Below are positions 49,986-59,524 of a DNA stretch of 64,000 nt, in pieces. The translations under genes were made by a program, and so were the position numbers. Below the pieces are notes generated by a model. The model searched no databases. It saw only the letters and a program-made list of their open reading frames with translations, and was not told the origin of the DNA. Within the stretch, counting starts at the first letter, position 1. Each line of letters starts with the position of its first letter. The DNA comes from Lates calcarifer (Eukaryota > Chordata > Actinopteri > Centropomidae), in NCBI RefSeq assembly GCF_001640805.2, contig NC_066851.1, positions 1,310,971-1,374,970 on the forward strand. The letters are read 5' to 3'.

Positions 49986-50700
49986 CCAGATGGTGATCAG
50001 TTGACAGCTCTGCCCCTCTCTTCCAAGACATGTGTCCAAGACATAGGGCCATAGATCTGATGATACAGTCACAAAATTGAACAGTGATCTTTGGTCTATG
50101 GTGTTCTGGCACCAGGCATACCTATGCACCACTTCAGCTCAAAAATGGTGTTTGGTATTGCCAGTCCATGACTAACACAGAAATCCAATAACAGCAACCT
50201 GCTCAGATCAAGCAGGGTGTTCAATCAAACACCTCCAGGTGTCACCAGCATGGCCTGTGTATGCAAGTCCTTCATTAGAATTGTACAGTCCCCAGGCAGA
50301 ATGTTTCCTAAGATACAACCCAGAGACTCCAAGAAGGCTCTTTACTTTGGCCTGCTGTTCCATGCATAAGTACACACAAGCTCACAATGAGGATGACCCT
50401 CTTGTCTGCCAGATAGAACTCCAACACAGCAGCGCTCAGCTGGGGGCTTGTGAGTATTCCAACACCTGTCTGGTGCCTGTCATCCAAGGCAACTCCATAA
50501 AAGTGCCCAGTTCCTCTCCAGCAGTTTGGCTTCAGAACCTGTGCCATGTGAACAAGTACTGCTCCAATTCCTGCACCAGCTCAGGTTCCTTCCCCAGCAG
50601 AGGCATTAGTGCATCTGCATCCCTGCCTTTGTCTGGCTGGCCTGCCCTGCACAACACCCTGATGCCCATCCCTGCACTTAGTGGTGAAATTCACCACCTG
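49986..50700 (-). mobile_element. LINE (same family as 3604), upstream part of a split copy
   Basis: Antisense sequence typical of the endonuclease-to-RT linker of the family at 3604: ccagatggtgatcagttgac (the reverse of a DHHL-like motif), then agcagtttggcttcagaacc and ctcaggttccttccccagca. It lies on the far side of the inserted Rex1/Babar-like LINE from 47690-48808. Part of the RT between the two halves is missing. The border with the L2 at about 50700 is approximate. Confidence 0.6.
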
Positions 50701-51226
50701 CCACCTGTACCCTATCCCATCCCCCCGTCTTCCCTCTCTCATCCCACTCATCACCAACATCATAAACACTTCCCTCACCACTGGTTCTGTCCCATCCTCA
50801 CTCAAACTTGAACTTGACCTCAGTGCCGCCTTTGACACCATTGATCACTTCATCCTTCTCAACCATCTAGAGTTCTCCTTTGGTATCGCCGGTTCAGCAC
50901 TCACCTGGCTCACCTCCTACCTCTCCGACCGTCACCACTACATGTCTGTCAACAACTGCAATCATCCTTTACATGTTATACGTCATACGCCGCCAATGGC
51001 TTCATTTCACTGTTATGCTGAAGACACACAACTGTACATATCCACCAAATCCATCACCCCAGTCATTCTCTCCACCATCACATATTGCTTGACAGATATT
51101 AAAATCTGGATGGACAATAACTTCCTGAAACGCAACAGCAACAAAATAGAACTCATCATTATTGGACACAAAGCTCTCGTACTCTCAGCCCAGGACTTCT
51201 CCATCCTCACTGATTGTCACGACTGA
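50681..51226 (+). pseudogene. Broken L2 reverse transcriptase, plus-strand copy
   Basis: The frame is open from 50681, but only the part from about 50730 looks like RT. It carries the palm motif [11 protein letters not shown] (about 50817) and AEDTQLYI in place of YADDTQLY. That change, Asp to Glu at the first catalytic position, would be expected to cripple polymerase activity. The last codons after 51214 belong to the inserted LTR. Beyond the LTR the reading continues at 51776. Confidence 0.75.
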
Positions 51227-51433
51227 GCTAGGAACCCCAGAAGCAGAACACAGATTGCAAGACAAACAACGTTTATTTGGGAATAGGTGGTGTAAAGGGG
51301 TCAGGATGGTGCTGGTCCAGAGAGGGGTGCTGCGGCAAGTGAAGGAGTCCAGGGGTGGAGAAGGGTTGGCAGGTGGACTGGAGGGAATGGCAGGTGGGCT
51401 GGTGGGCTGGCGGGTGGGCTGGCAGCAGGTTGG

Positions 51434-51468
<35 letters not shown>

Positions 51469-51770
51469 AAACTAGACAAAGACAACAAGGTAATTAACGA
51501 ACTGACTAGCAAGGCAAAGAGGAGCTGAAGTTCTCGCAAGACAAACCATGTACTGGAGTGACGATCCGGCAGGGAATGAAGGCAGAAACAGGGATTAAGT
51601 ACATCCAGGGTGATGAGCTGATGGGAAACAGGTGAGCTTGATCGTAGAGGCACGGCAGGTGTGGAGTGGCAGACCCAGCAGGAGAGACAGAGAGCAAGGG
51701 GGAGGGGCAGGCAACACAGAGACAAACAAACAGACACTGACAGGCAGGTCAGGGAGCTGACCTCGTGACA
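51215..51770 (-). mobile_element. Solo LTR (556 bp) inserted in the L2 fragment
   Basis: The element begins TGTCACGA and ends TCGTGACA (8-bp inverted ends, TG...CA) and is flanked by an exact 5-bp duplication, CTGAT (51210-51214 and 51771-51775). Removing it plus one CTGAT restores the L2 frame (SILTD joined to GHNV). TG...CA ends and a 5-bp duplication are typical of LTR retrotransposons. AATAAA on the minus strand (51272-51277), near the 51215 end, suggests minus orientation. No internal gag/pol sequence is present, so it is most simply a solo LTR left by recombination. It contains a (GGCA)n tract at 51432-51468. Confidence 0.75.
51432..51468. repeat. (GCAG)n microsatellite inside the solo LTR
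   Basis: About nine uninterrupted GCAG/GGCA units; the only tetramer run of this kind in the window. Confidence 0.9.
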
Positions 51771-52040
51771 CTGATGGTCATAATGTCACTCCCTCCCCCT
51801 CACTGCATAACCTTGGTATCATAATGGACTCCACTCTCATACAAAGTTCAGCTGCTTTACTCACCTGCACTCACTCCAGAAACCACATTACCCCTGTCCC
51901 CCAACAGCTCCACTTGCTCCTTGTACAATATCGTATCCAGTACAAACTCCTCATCACCTACAAAGCTCTCAATAAACTTGCCCCCTCTTATCTCACTGAC
52001 ATCCTCCACCACCATTCCCCCTCCCGCCATCTCTGATCTG

Positions 52041-52757
52041 CTTATTCCAACCTCCTGACCCCCATCACCAGAACCTTGGAGTTATCTTCAATCAGGATAT
52101 GTCCTTTAACTCCCACATAAAACAAACCTCTAGTACTGCCTTCTTTCACCTATGTAATATCACCAAAATTAGACATTTTCTGTCCTAAAGGGATGCAGAA
52201 AAACTAGTCCATGCATTTGGTACTTCCATGCTGGACTACTGTAATTCTCTAAAGACTTATTTTTACTGACAGGGACTAAAAAAAAGACCACATTCTACAT
52301 TGGCTCACAGTCAAATCCAGAATAGAATTCAAAGTCCTCCTCCTCACCTACAAAGCCCTTAATGGTCAGGCACCATCGTACCTCAAAGAGCTCATAGTCC
52401 ACTAGGACTCTGCGCTCTTTGAATGCTGGTTTACTGGTAGTTCCCAGAGTTTTCCAGAGTAGAATGGGAGGCAGAACCTTCAGCTATCAGGCTCCTCTAC
52501 TGTGGAACATTTTCCCAGTTTCGGTCCGGGAGGCAGACACACTCTGCATTTTTAAGAGTAGGCTTAAAACTTTCCTCTTTGATAAAGCTTATAGTTAGGG
52601 TTGGCTCAGGCTTGAACCATCCCTTAGTTACGCTGCAATAGGCCTTATTTTAAAGAGTATGGTCTAGCCCTGCTCTGTATGAAAAGTGCCTTTAGATTAC
52701 TTTTGTTGTGATTAAGCACTATATAAATAAAACTGAATTGATTGAATTGAATTGAAT
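52041..52757 (+). mobile_element. L2-type LINE fragment 2, with 3' UTR and GAATT tail
   Basis: The plus strand reads NLGVIFNQDMSFNSH, CNITKIRHFLS, LLTYKALNGQAPSYLKEL and a degraded AFSYQAPLLWN-like region, all with stops. The 3' UTR shares gagtatggtctag, agattacttttgttgtgatt and actatataaataaaactgaa (reverse complement) with the copies at 18562 and 63803. It ends in a gattgaattgaattgaatta tail. It repeats protein regions already present in fragment 1, so it is a second element, not a continuation. Confidence 0.8.
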
Positions 52758-53559
52758 TAATGTCCTCTTTGATCTTTCCTCACACAAGACATCAACTGTC
52801 TCAACACAGGTGCACCACTGAACAGGAAGAGGATGATAAAGAGGATGCTTCTGTTTTTCCACACCAGGGATGCAGTCAAATAGTCTTTTTTTCTTAGGAA
52901 GGTTCTTAACTGAGTGAAATGACCCAGAAGTATCTCAGTGGCAGCCAAGATCTGTGTATAAACTGAAAACATCCTTTCTTTAGGAGCTGTGATTCTGTGT
53001 TGGACAGAAAAGCACAGAGTTTGACCCTGTACATCTTTCATGTGTTATAAATAAAGTTGTTTTTTTTTTTTTTTAAAGCACAGGCAGATTCTCTAAACAA
53101 TATACATAATAATATAGAAACACAGTATAACAGAACTTTTCATCACAGACAGGCATGTCATGTAGCCAGAAATGCCATTACTTAAGAAATGCTATAGAAA
53201 ACCCAATTACACAATTCAATAGGTCTCCAAACACTGCAGCCACAGCTGTGCCATACACATCATCTACCAGCAGAAGGAATCAATATTAAGTAATAAAATG
53301 ACAGAAATGTAAACAATAAAGTATAGGTAAAATGTATTTTACTCACCAAAATTGCTGATTATTTGTAGACAAATAAAAAAAACTAATTCTGTCAAGTGGA
53401 CATTCTCAGTCTCATTCTAAAGCGATTTCAAACTGGGCAGACTCAACTTTCAGCATCAGCCTCCATGGAGATAGAAAAGGACTTAATGATGAAACTGAAA
53501 TGCACAGATAACCTCTACAGCAGAGCCATTGAACTCATCCTCCTCCTTCAGCCATTGTG

Positions 53560-53900
53560 GGCTGAATAGCTATTAAATCTATACTAACATGTTTTAGCTT
53601 GCGCTAGTAGCTATAGATGCAGTTTGCCAACTCGAAATCTGATTGGTTAAACGATCAGTGAGGCAACACTTTGATCGCCATTTATTTTAAATGACAAGGG
53701 CCTGCACTGTAAGGCCTCAAGGCAGATTTCTGTTACCTTGGCAATACAGGGCTGAAATCTGATTGGATAAAAGCTCTAATATAAACAGACTGTATTGGAA
53801 GCGCAGCCAGGAGGAAAGCTATGAGATGAGGAGAATACATAAACTACTCCATTACAAGCTGAAGTTCTGCATTTAGAATTTTATTAAATCTCATTTTATT
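53560..53900. repeat. Probable old interspersed repeat with an internal direct repeat
   Basis: Two copies of gaaatctgattgg(t/a)taaa-like sequence lie about 118 bp apart (about 53634 and 53752), separated by gggcctgcactgtaaggcct. They are followed by gaagcgcagccaggaggaaa and gctatgagatgaggagaata. The style matches a dispersed fish DNA repeat, but no ends are seen. Confidence 0.35.
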
Positions 53901-56900
53901 AAACTGTGGCTGATAAATTATCATAGAATTGATGGATCAGTGTCTCAGCAGCATTTTATTGTTGTGACTGCTCAAATGGAGCTAGTGGTGGAAATACGTG
54001 TAGGTTAGGCATATCAGTGCAGTGGTTCCCATTAATGGGAGTTGGAGGTAGCTGTAACCATAACACTGACATCATGTTAGCTGATATTGCTGACATGTTC
54101 TCTGACAATTACCTATTGACACACCCTACAGTCACAGAGCAACATCAACATTAATTAATGAGAAATGTGTCCAATGTCCACTCTCTTTAAGCTCTGTTTT
54201 TGGTCTTCACCAACTCTTGAGGGAAATATAGCTATTAAATGCACTTGTTTACTAGCTAGTCTCTAACTGTGCAACCTGTTTACAAGGTTAAGACTCAATT
54301 TTCATGCTCAGATATTCATATCTGGCTAATGTTAGCTTAACGTTTCTCCACAGCTGATAATAGCACAGATACTATGTCTGCTAGCCAACAGCGTCAGTGT
54401 AGGGATAACTTATGTCTGTACCACTAGCTTCACAGCAGCCTAAGGAATGGTAAAATTCTGCTGGCTGGTCTGGAGCATGCTCTTTGACCTTCTCCATTAT
54501 GTTAATATTTACATATCAACTAAAAGTAACACCAACATCAGCATTCTGTCTTTCCATTTGTCCTCTGGACAAATTAAAAGTACAGCATATTATATTCATG
54601 AACTATAAAGCTCACAATTAAATCCTTTCAGCCACAAGCCTGTTACTTTAAATCACTCTAGATGAAAGGTTATATGGTTGCAAAGAGTAAATGACATATG
54701 GTGGTTATTATTTTAGTGTCACAGTGTAAACTTCTGAGGGACCACTCGTGAGTTCAAAAACTGCTGGCAGATGTTCAAGCATGAAAAAGAGGATGGGGAA
54801 AAAAAGGAAAGCATGTAAAGAGGGCATGAATACAAGTGGAGATTGAAAGGGCAAGGGGCAAAAGTGATGGTGGAAGAGATAAAGTCTGATGGGGAAAACA
54901 GGAGACATGAGACAGACAAAGAGAGACAGTGCAAGATAAAGCGCTATGAAGCAGGCAGACGTGTTGGTCTGTCTCCCAGTGGAGTATATGAGTCAGTGGT
55001 GCAGCTCTGCAGAACCCGTGTTTAGTAGTGTGTTTACATTAATGAGCTAAGAGTTGCTCTGAGTCTCTGAACACACACACACACAAACATGCTTATGTTG
55101 AATGTGCATGTGTCTGTTAGCATAAACAGTAAGCACAGAAGTTACAATAATGTTTCCACTGACATCAGGAGAAAGTTGATATAAATAAGCATTACCAGAA
55201 TGAATTTTGTGGGTGGTGTCCAGTTTTATCGGCTTGAGAAATTTTCCAAACTATTTCATATTCTCATCAGTTTAATTCCAGATCACTCTAACAAAATAGT
55301 ATTCTACATGCATAGGTCTACACTGGCTTTTTAGCTTGGCCTGATGCAATATATAGTCTGGGTGCAGAGACCTGTATGATAGATGTAGTTTATTTTATAG
55401 TTTGGTAATGTAGATTATTGACAGCCAGGACATAAGAAGACCCCTGAGGGAGAGAGAGAGAGAAAGCGAAAGAAAGGTGGACTATAATTAATTTATTACT
55501 CAGAATGCTGCTTTGTCAATTTTTTACCCAACGCACCTGAACTTACAATATTTTCTAATATCCTTGTGTGAACAGGTAGGTTATGGGCAGACCTGTACAG
55601 CATTACCTGCCATTTCTTCCACTGTCACCAGAACATCAACAAAGGTGCTGATTTTTGTGACTTGTGTGAAGTATGTATTGAGCACAGAGTTGTGGAGCAG
55701 CAAAAGGCTAAGGAGCATCTAGGGTCTGGGGTCTCGCCATGTCTACATGAAAACCTGAAAGTGGGGGAACAAAATGGGGGCAAAAAGTCTTCTTGTGCCT
55801 CCATTCAGTAAATACCAAAGACATAAAATAGTCAGTGTAAACATATACACTTGTATGTAAAACCCTGGGCATTAATTTGCGTCTATTCTATTTGCTTTAT
55901 GAAAGCAAATGACTACCATAATAATAAGGTTTATATAAACAACTGAACACCAAATTTGGAAACTTAATCAGTGCTGAGTAAAAATCCTAAAATCCTTTCC
56001 ACTTACAAATTAAGGGGCACTTTAAATGTGCTTTAATCCATACAGAAAACACATTAAATAAATAAATTCCATTCCATTCATTTGTTGATCAAGTTAGCTC
56101 AAATCAGGTAAAACTACCCAAAAAATCAGTTAAATATTGTTACTAAATATTTCATAACCTTAATGTAAACCAAACCCAATGGATGAGATCAAGGTCAGAA
56201 GTATGTGTAGACCAGTCAACGTCTTTCATACCAAACAAGGAGAACCATTTCTTTATGATGCTGGCTTTGTGCAAGGAGATGGAAAGGGACAAGCACAATC
56301 TGCTGACACTGCTGAAGAACACTGTTATCTAAAACAGAATAGTATGCTGTAGCATTTCCCTTCATTGTAATTAAGGGGTCTAGACCAAACCAGAAAACAC
56401 ATTGCCAGACTTGAGAGTCCAGAGAGATAAGAACACCTGAAGTATCTGCTATCTGTGTACAAGAGTGCATTGAGGAGGATTACGAGCCAATCCAGGGTGG
56501 GTGTGTATAAGGGGCTAGTAGATGGTGGGTGGTTGTTATGTGAGGTGCTGCTGATGGCATGTGATCGTCTCATGCTTGAAAAATAGCAAACGCAAAAGCT
56601 TTATTTTTGTTCCTCTCAACTCCTTCTCTTTCTGTGGTCTCGAGTGTCTTGGAAAGTGCTCGGATCATATGCAAAGCTGTTTTATGCTAATGTGTGTGTA
56701 CACACTTTGGTAGCAGCATTGGACCAGCATACACAAACTACATCTCAGCCTCTCATCTCCACCTGCCTGCCACCTCTTGCTTCCTCTTTTCTTTTTCAGT
56801 TTCATTTCTCAGCTTGAGACATGTTCCTGCTTTACAAGAATGTGGGTGATGGAAAACTTTAAGTAAAACACTGAGCTTTTGTTTTGTCAATTTGTCCATT

Positions 56901-57300
56901 TAGGGATATCTATTACATTAACATGACTGTCCTAAAGACAAAGGGTACAGTTATTCTTTTTTCTTATTGTCAAAAAATAAAACCAGTGATTAGTGTATTA
57001 GTCTGCTTCTCAGCACCCTCCAACTTTTCTACTTTGTCTGTGGCTCTTAGCCCCAAGCCTATCGGTTGTTATTTAAGGAAATTCTTTAAAAACAGTCTCA
57101 AAATACTGGCAACAATTGTTGCCAAAGTGTATCACTGTCATTTTCGACTCACAATAAAAAATCTAAAAGGTACTAATGCAGCTTTTTCCACTTATATGCT
57201 AGTAGACAACTTAGACAAAGGTTTTGATTTTTAAGAAAATCGTTTCCAAGTGCTTCCTATCGCATGACATCATCTGCTTTCTGCTCCTTCCGGCTGAAGA
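53901..57300. other. Non-coding unique sequence
   Basis: AT-rich, no gene recognised. The piggyBac 5' terminus should lie toward the right end, but no inverted terminus is identified. Confidence 0.5.
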
Positions 57301-57301
57301 C

Positions 57302-57475
57302 ATTGCGGATGCAAATCTTCCTGAAAGAAGATTGCACCGGTAGGTCTGGCATAGGTCAAAATAAAAATCAATCATGTATGTTGTCCTCTCCTTAGGTACA
57401 CCACAGCAGAGATCATGGCCATGCTGCAGGACTCTGAAACTGTGGCGGACATCACAGTTGTGCCTGGAGTCAGAA
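57302..57475 (+). pseudogene. N-terminal coding part of the piggyBac transposase, with a mini-intron and a frameshift
   Basis: Upstream of the long ORF a second frame reads YTTAEIMAMLQDSETVADI from 57396, an acidic leader like those at piggyBac N-termini. It then runs into a stop at 57487. A single-base frame change near 57465-57475 would bring it into the frame of the long ORF. The sequence just before 57396 is cttag, preceded by a pyrimidine-rich stretch. A donor-like G|gtaggt lies at 57340. Removing 57340-57395 (56 bp) joins the upstream frame (DIADANLPERRLHR) to YTTAEIM without losing phase. No in-frame ATG is visible before a stop upstream, so the natural start is unresolved. I see the frames and splice-like signals; the intron and the frameshift are inferences. 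Confidence 0.5.
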
Positions 57476-58945
57476 ATGCACGCACATGACACAGACTGTG
57501 ACAGTGACCAATCTGATGACGAGGCCACTGATGACCATAACCGCCTCCCATCAAGATTACTGAAAGGTGAAGGCTTTCTACTTAATTCAGAAATGCAACT
57601 GCCAAATCCCCCCGATGATGATCCTGGGTGCTCATCCTCAGTGAGTCAGACAGAGACTAGAAAGGTCAGTGGCACAAATGAAAAGGTGACCAGTCAGACT
57701 GTTGGGCCCATGCTCCACAAAACTAAAAACCAAGACAGGAAATTCAAAAAAATCAAGATTGTGGCCAAAGCACCAGCACACGCCAACAAAAAATATCAGA
57801 TCCCTCACTATATCCCCAAAGAACATGATCCTGGCTTCACATCAGATGATCCAGTGGATATCTTCCTCACATTCTATTCCAAGTCCCTCAGAGATGCCAC
57901 ACTGGAAATGCCACACTGGAAATATTCAATCAAAGGGAAAACACTCAACCTGACTGAGGATGAACTTCTGACATTCTATAATATTCTGTTGATCAGTGGA
58001 TACAACACAATCCCAAGGTGGCGTCTTCTCTGGTCAGACGATTATGATGTCAGCAACACTGCTGTAAAAGATGCCATGCAGAGGAACAGGTTTGATGAGA
58101 TTATGTCTTCTGTTCATTTAGTAGACAACATGAAGATCACAGCTGACCCGTTCTTCAAGGTGTGTCCCCTTTTTAAGCATCTGAATGACATCAACAACGC
58201 AATCCCAATAGCAGAACATTTGGCAGTAGATGAGATGATGATTGAGTATTTTGGAAGGCATGGGTGCAAACAGTTTATTAGAGGGAAGCCTATTCGTTTT
58301 GGGTATAAAATGTGGAGCTTAGCATCCTCCTCCGGGTTTGTCCATCAGATGGAGCCATACGTAGGAAGCCACACACATCTGGTGAAAACTGGACTCGGTC
58401 AGGGTCCAAGTGTGGTTCTTGGCCTGGCAGAGAAAGCTCAAGTGCCACCTGGAGTCAAGTTTTACCACGACAACCTCTTCACAACCCTGTCCCTGGTGGA
58501 TGAGATGACCCTGAGAGGCTATGGCAGCTGTGGCACGATGCGACAAACTCAGCTCCATAACGTTCCCTTCACAGCACCCCAGACCTTCAAGAAGACACCC
58601 AGAGGAGATTCTAAGTATCTGGTTGAGGCAGAGAAGCTGATTGTAAGGTGGAATGACAACAGTGTGGTCACTGTGGTGTCGAACATGGAGAGGGAGTTCA
58701 CCGAAACTGAGGCAAAGAGATGGAACAAACAGAAGCGGACCATGGACAAGGTCAGACAGCCCAAGTGTATCCAGGACTACAACACACACATGGGAGGAGT
58801 GGACCTGCATGACCAGTTTGTCAGCCGCTACAGAGTCAACATCCAGTCCAAGAAGTGGTGGTGGCCATGCTTCAGCTGGGCCCTGAACAGTGCCATGGTG
58901 AACAGCTGGTGCTGTTACAGGTACACAAGGCTGTATGTTATTTAG
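57374..58945 (+). CDS. piggyBac-type transposase, catalytic core (long ORF of a damaged copy)
   Basis: This 523-codon ORF is a DDE transposase of the piggyBac superfamily, the DDE_Tnp_1_7 type. Such enzymes cut and paste DNA at TTAA sites. An acidic N-terminal part (residues about 36-60, rich in D, E and S) is followed by a basic stretch (about 115-145) and the dimerisation/RNase H-like core from about residue 155. The three catalytic aspartates are visible: D286 in AVDEMM, D366 in FYHDN and D477 in GGVDLHD, with D480 as the usual accompanying acidic residue. Their spacing (80 and 111 residues) is close to that of Trichoplusia ni piggyBac (D268, D346, D447). The true start is doubtful. The first 34 residues do not look like piggyBac, while another frame of the same DNA (57396-57470) does. 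M35 at 57476 is the first Met in the convincing part. The stop at 58943-58945 lies inside a putative intron; homologous coding sequence resumes at 59195. Closest relatives are probably PGBD2/PGBD3-like fish transposons. Family assignment is secure; activity is unlikely. Confidence 0.9.
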   Translation: MYVVLSLGTPQQRSWPCCRTLKLWRTSQLCLESEMHAHDTDCDSDQSDDEATDDHNRLPSRLLKGEGFLLNSEMQLPNPPDDDPGCSSSVSQTETRKVSGTNEKVTSQTVGPMLHKTKNQDRKFKKIKIVAKAPAHANKKYQIPHYIPKEHDPGFTSDDPVDIFLTFYSKSLRDATLEMPHWKYSIKGKTLNLTEDELLTFYNILLISGYNTIPRWRLLWSDDYDVSNTAVKDAMQRNRFDEIMSSVHLVDNMKITADPFFKVCPLFKHLNDINNAIPIAEHLAVDEMMIEYFGRHGCKQFIRGKPIRFGYKMWSLASSSGFVHQMEPYVGSHTHLVKTGLGQGPSVVLGLAEKAQVPPGVKFYHDNLFTTLSLVDEMTLRGYGSCGTMRQTQLHNVPFTAPQTFKKTPRGDSKYLVEAEKLIVRWNDNSVVTVVSNMEREFTETEAKRWNKQKRTMDKVRQPKCIQDYNTHMGGVDLHDQFVSRYRVNIQSKKWWWPCFSWALNSAMVNSWCCYRYTRLYVI

Positions 58946-59194
58946 CAATATCACACTTGAGTTTGTGATGTTTGACTCGAGGTCATCGCTAGTGCTCTTC
59001 GGTCGACAAGAGCAACAGTGATGATATCCAGACCAACATCACAAACTCAAGTGTGATATTGCTTTTACAGAACATTCTACACATGGGGCATGACGCTGTA
59101 GAAAGGATGATATTGATGATTCATCAATAGCATCATATGCAAACAAAAACATGGCACATTCATGCATCTATCATGCTTGTTTTGTCATTCATTT
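58921..59194 (+). other. Putative intron in the piggyBac transposase gene
   Basis: The interval begins GTACAC after TACAG, ends in a pyrimidine-rich run plus TTTAG, contains stops, and its removal restores an uninterrupted piggyBac reading frame across the junction. It contains a 120-bp fold-back element; without that the interval would be about 154 bp. Alternatively it may simply be inserted non-coding DNA that happens to be flanked by GT and AG. Confidence 0.5.
58944..59063. mobile_element. Fold-back MITE (120 bp) inside the transposase gene
   Basis: The first 27 bases (58944-58970, starting AGCAATATCACAC) and the last 27 (59037-59063, ending GTGTGATATTGCT) are exact reverse complements. 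The inner arms remain about 70 percent complementary (21 of 29 positions by eye), down to a loop around cggtcgac at about 59000. The whole element therefore folds into one long hairpin. No clear target-site duplication is seen; the flanks are ttattt on the left and tttaca on the right. The perfect ends suggest recent insertion or selection on the hairpin. Superfamily unknown. Confidence 0.8.
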
Positions 59195-59405
59195 AGGTCC
59201 TGGAAAAGTGGGCAGAAGGATCTCCTCTCTTTCCAGAGGCTGGTAGCCCAGACCCTCCTCCTGCGCCATGGAACAAAGCCAAGTAGGCAGGGCAGAAGAT
59301 CTTCAATGGCGGTGGCGATAACTGATGCCACCAGGTTTGATAGTTTCAAGCACTGGCCCTGCAACACTGTTAGTGGAGTGCTTCAAGAAGTACCACACTG
59401 AGTAG
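59195..59405 (+). pseudogene. C-terminal exon of the piggyBac transposase, cysteine-rich domain mostly deleted
   Basis: After 58920 the catalytic ORF runs into non-coding sequence. Its continuation is found at 59195, directly after a good acceptor (cattcatttag). Joining 58920 to 59195 keeps the phase and reads WCCYRSWKSGQKDLL, then a helix-like LVAQTLLLRHG segment, then DATRFDSFKHWP, the motif that normally precedes the zinc-binding cysteine-rich domain of piggyBac proteins. That domain is nearly gone. From 59373, in the next frame, only VECFKKYHTE and the stop at 59403-59405 remain, which resembles the usual last residues of the domain. The pattern fits an internal deletion of roughly 25 codons plus a frame change. 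Since this domain binds the transposon ends in characterised piggyBac proteins, the copy should be mobilisation-defective. Confidence 0.7.
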
Positions 59406-59447
59406 AACATGCATGAAAGATGATGGAATGTATGGGAAGAAATATGT

Positions 59448-59448
<1 letters not shown>

Positions 59449-59524
<76 letters not shown>

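Larger units (their letters stand above)
50700..52040 (+). mobile_element. L2-type LINE fragment 1 (RT), internally deleted and split by a solo LTR
   Basis: The plus strand starts in the RT N-terminal region (ITNIINTSLTTGSVPSSLK). It then jumps directly to [19 protein letters not shown], skipping roughly 80-100 residues present in the copy at 26340. It continues through SALTWLTSYLSDRHHY and FHCYAEDTQLYI (catalytic box degraded to YAED). After the LTR at 51215-51770 it resumes in frame with GHNVTPSPSLHNLGIIMDST. A second deletion then leads to YKLLITYKALNKLAPSYLTD, ending at 52035. It abuts a second L2 fragment. Confidence 0.8.

Noticed and set aside
50239..50811. 190-codon plus-strand frame
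   Set aside because: It is antisense to a LINE linker and then enters the L2 copy. It does not represent one protein.
58319..58954. 211-codon minus-strand frame
   Set aside because: It is the shadow of the piggyBac catalytic core, which is clearly encoded on the plus strand.
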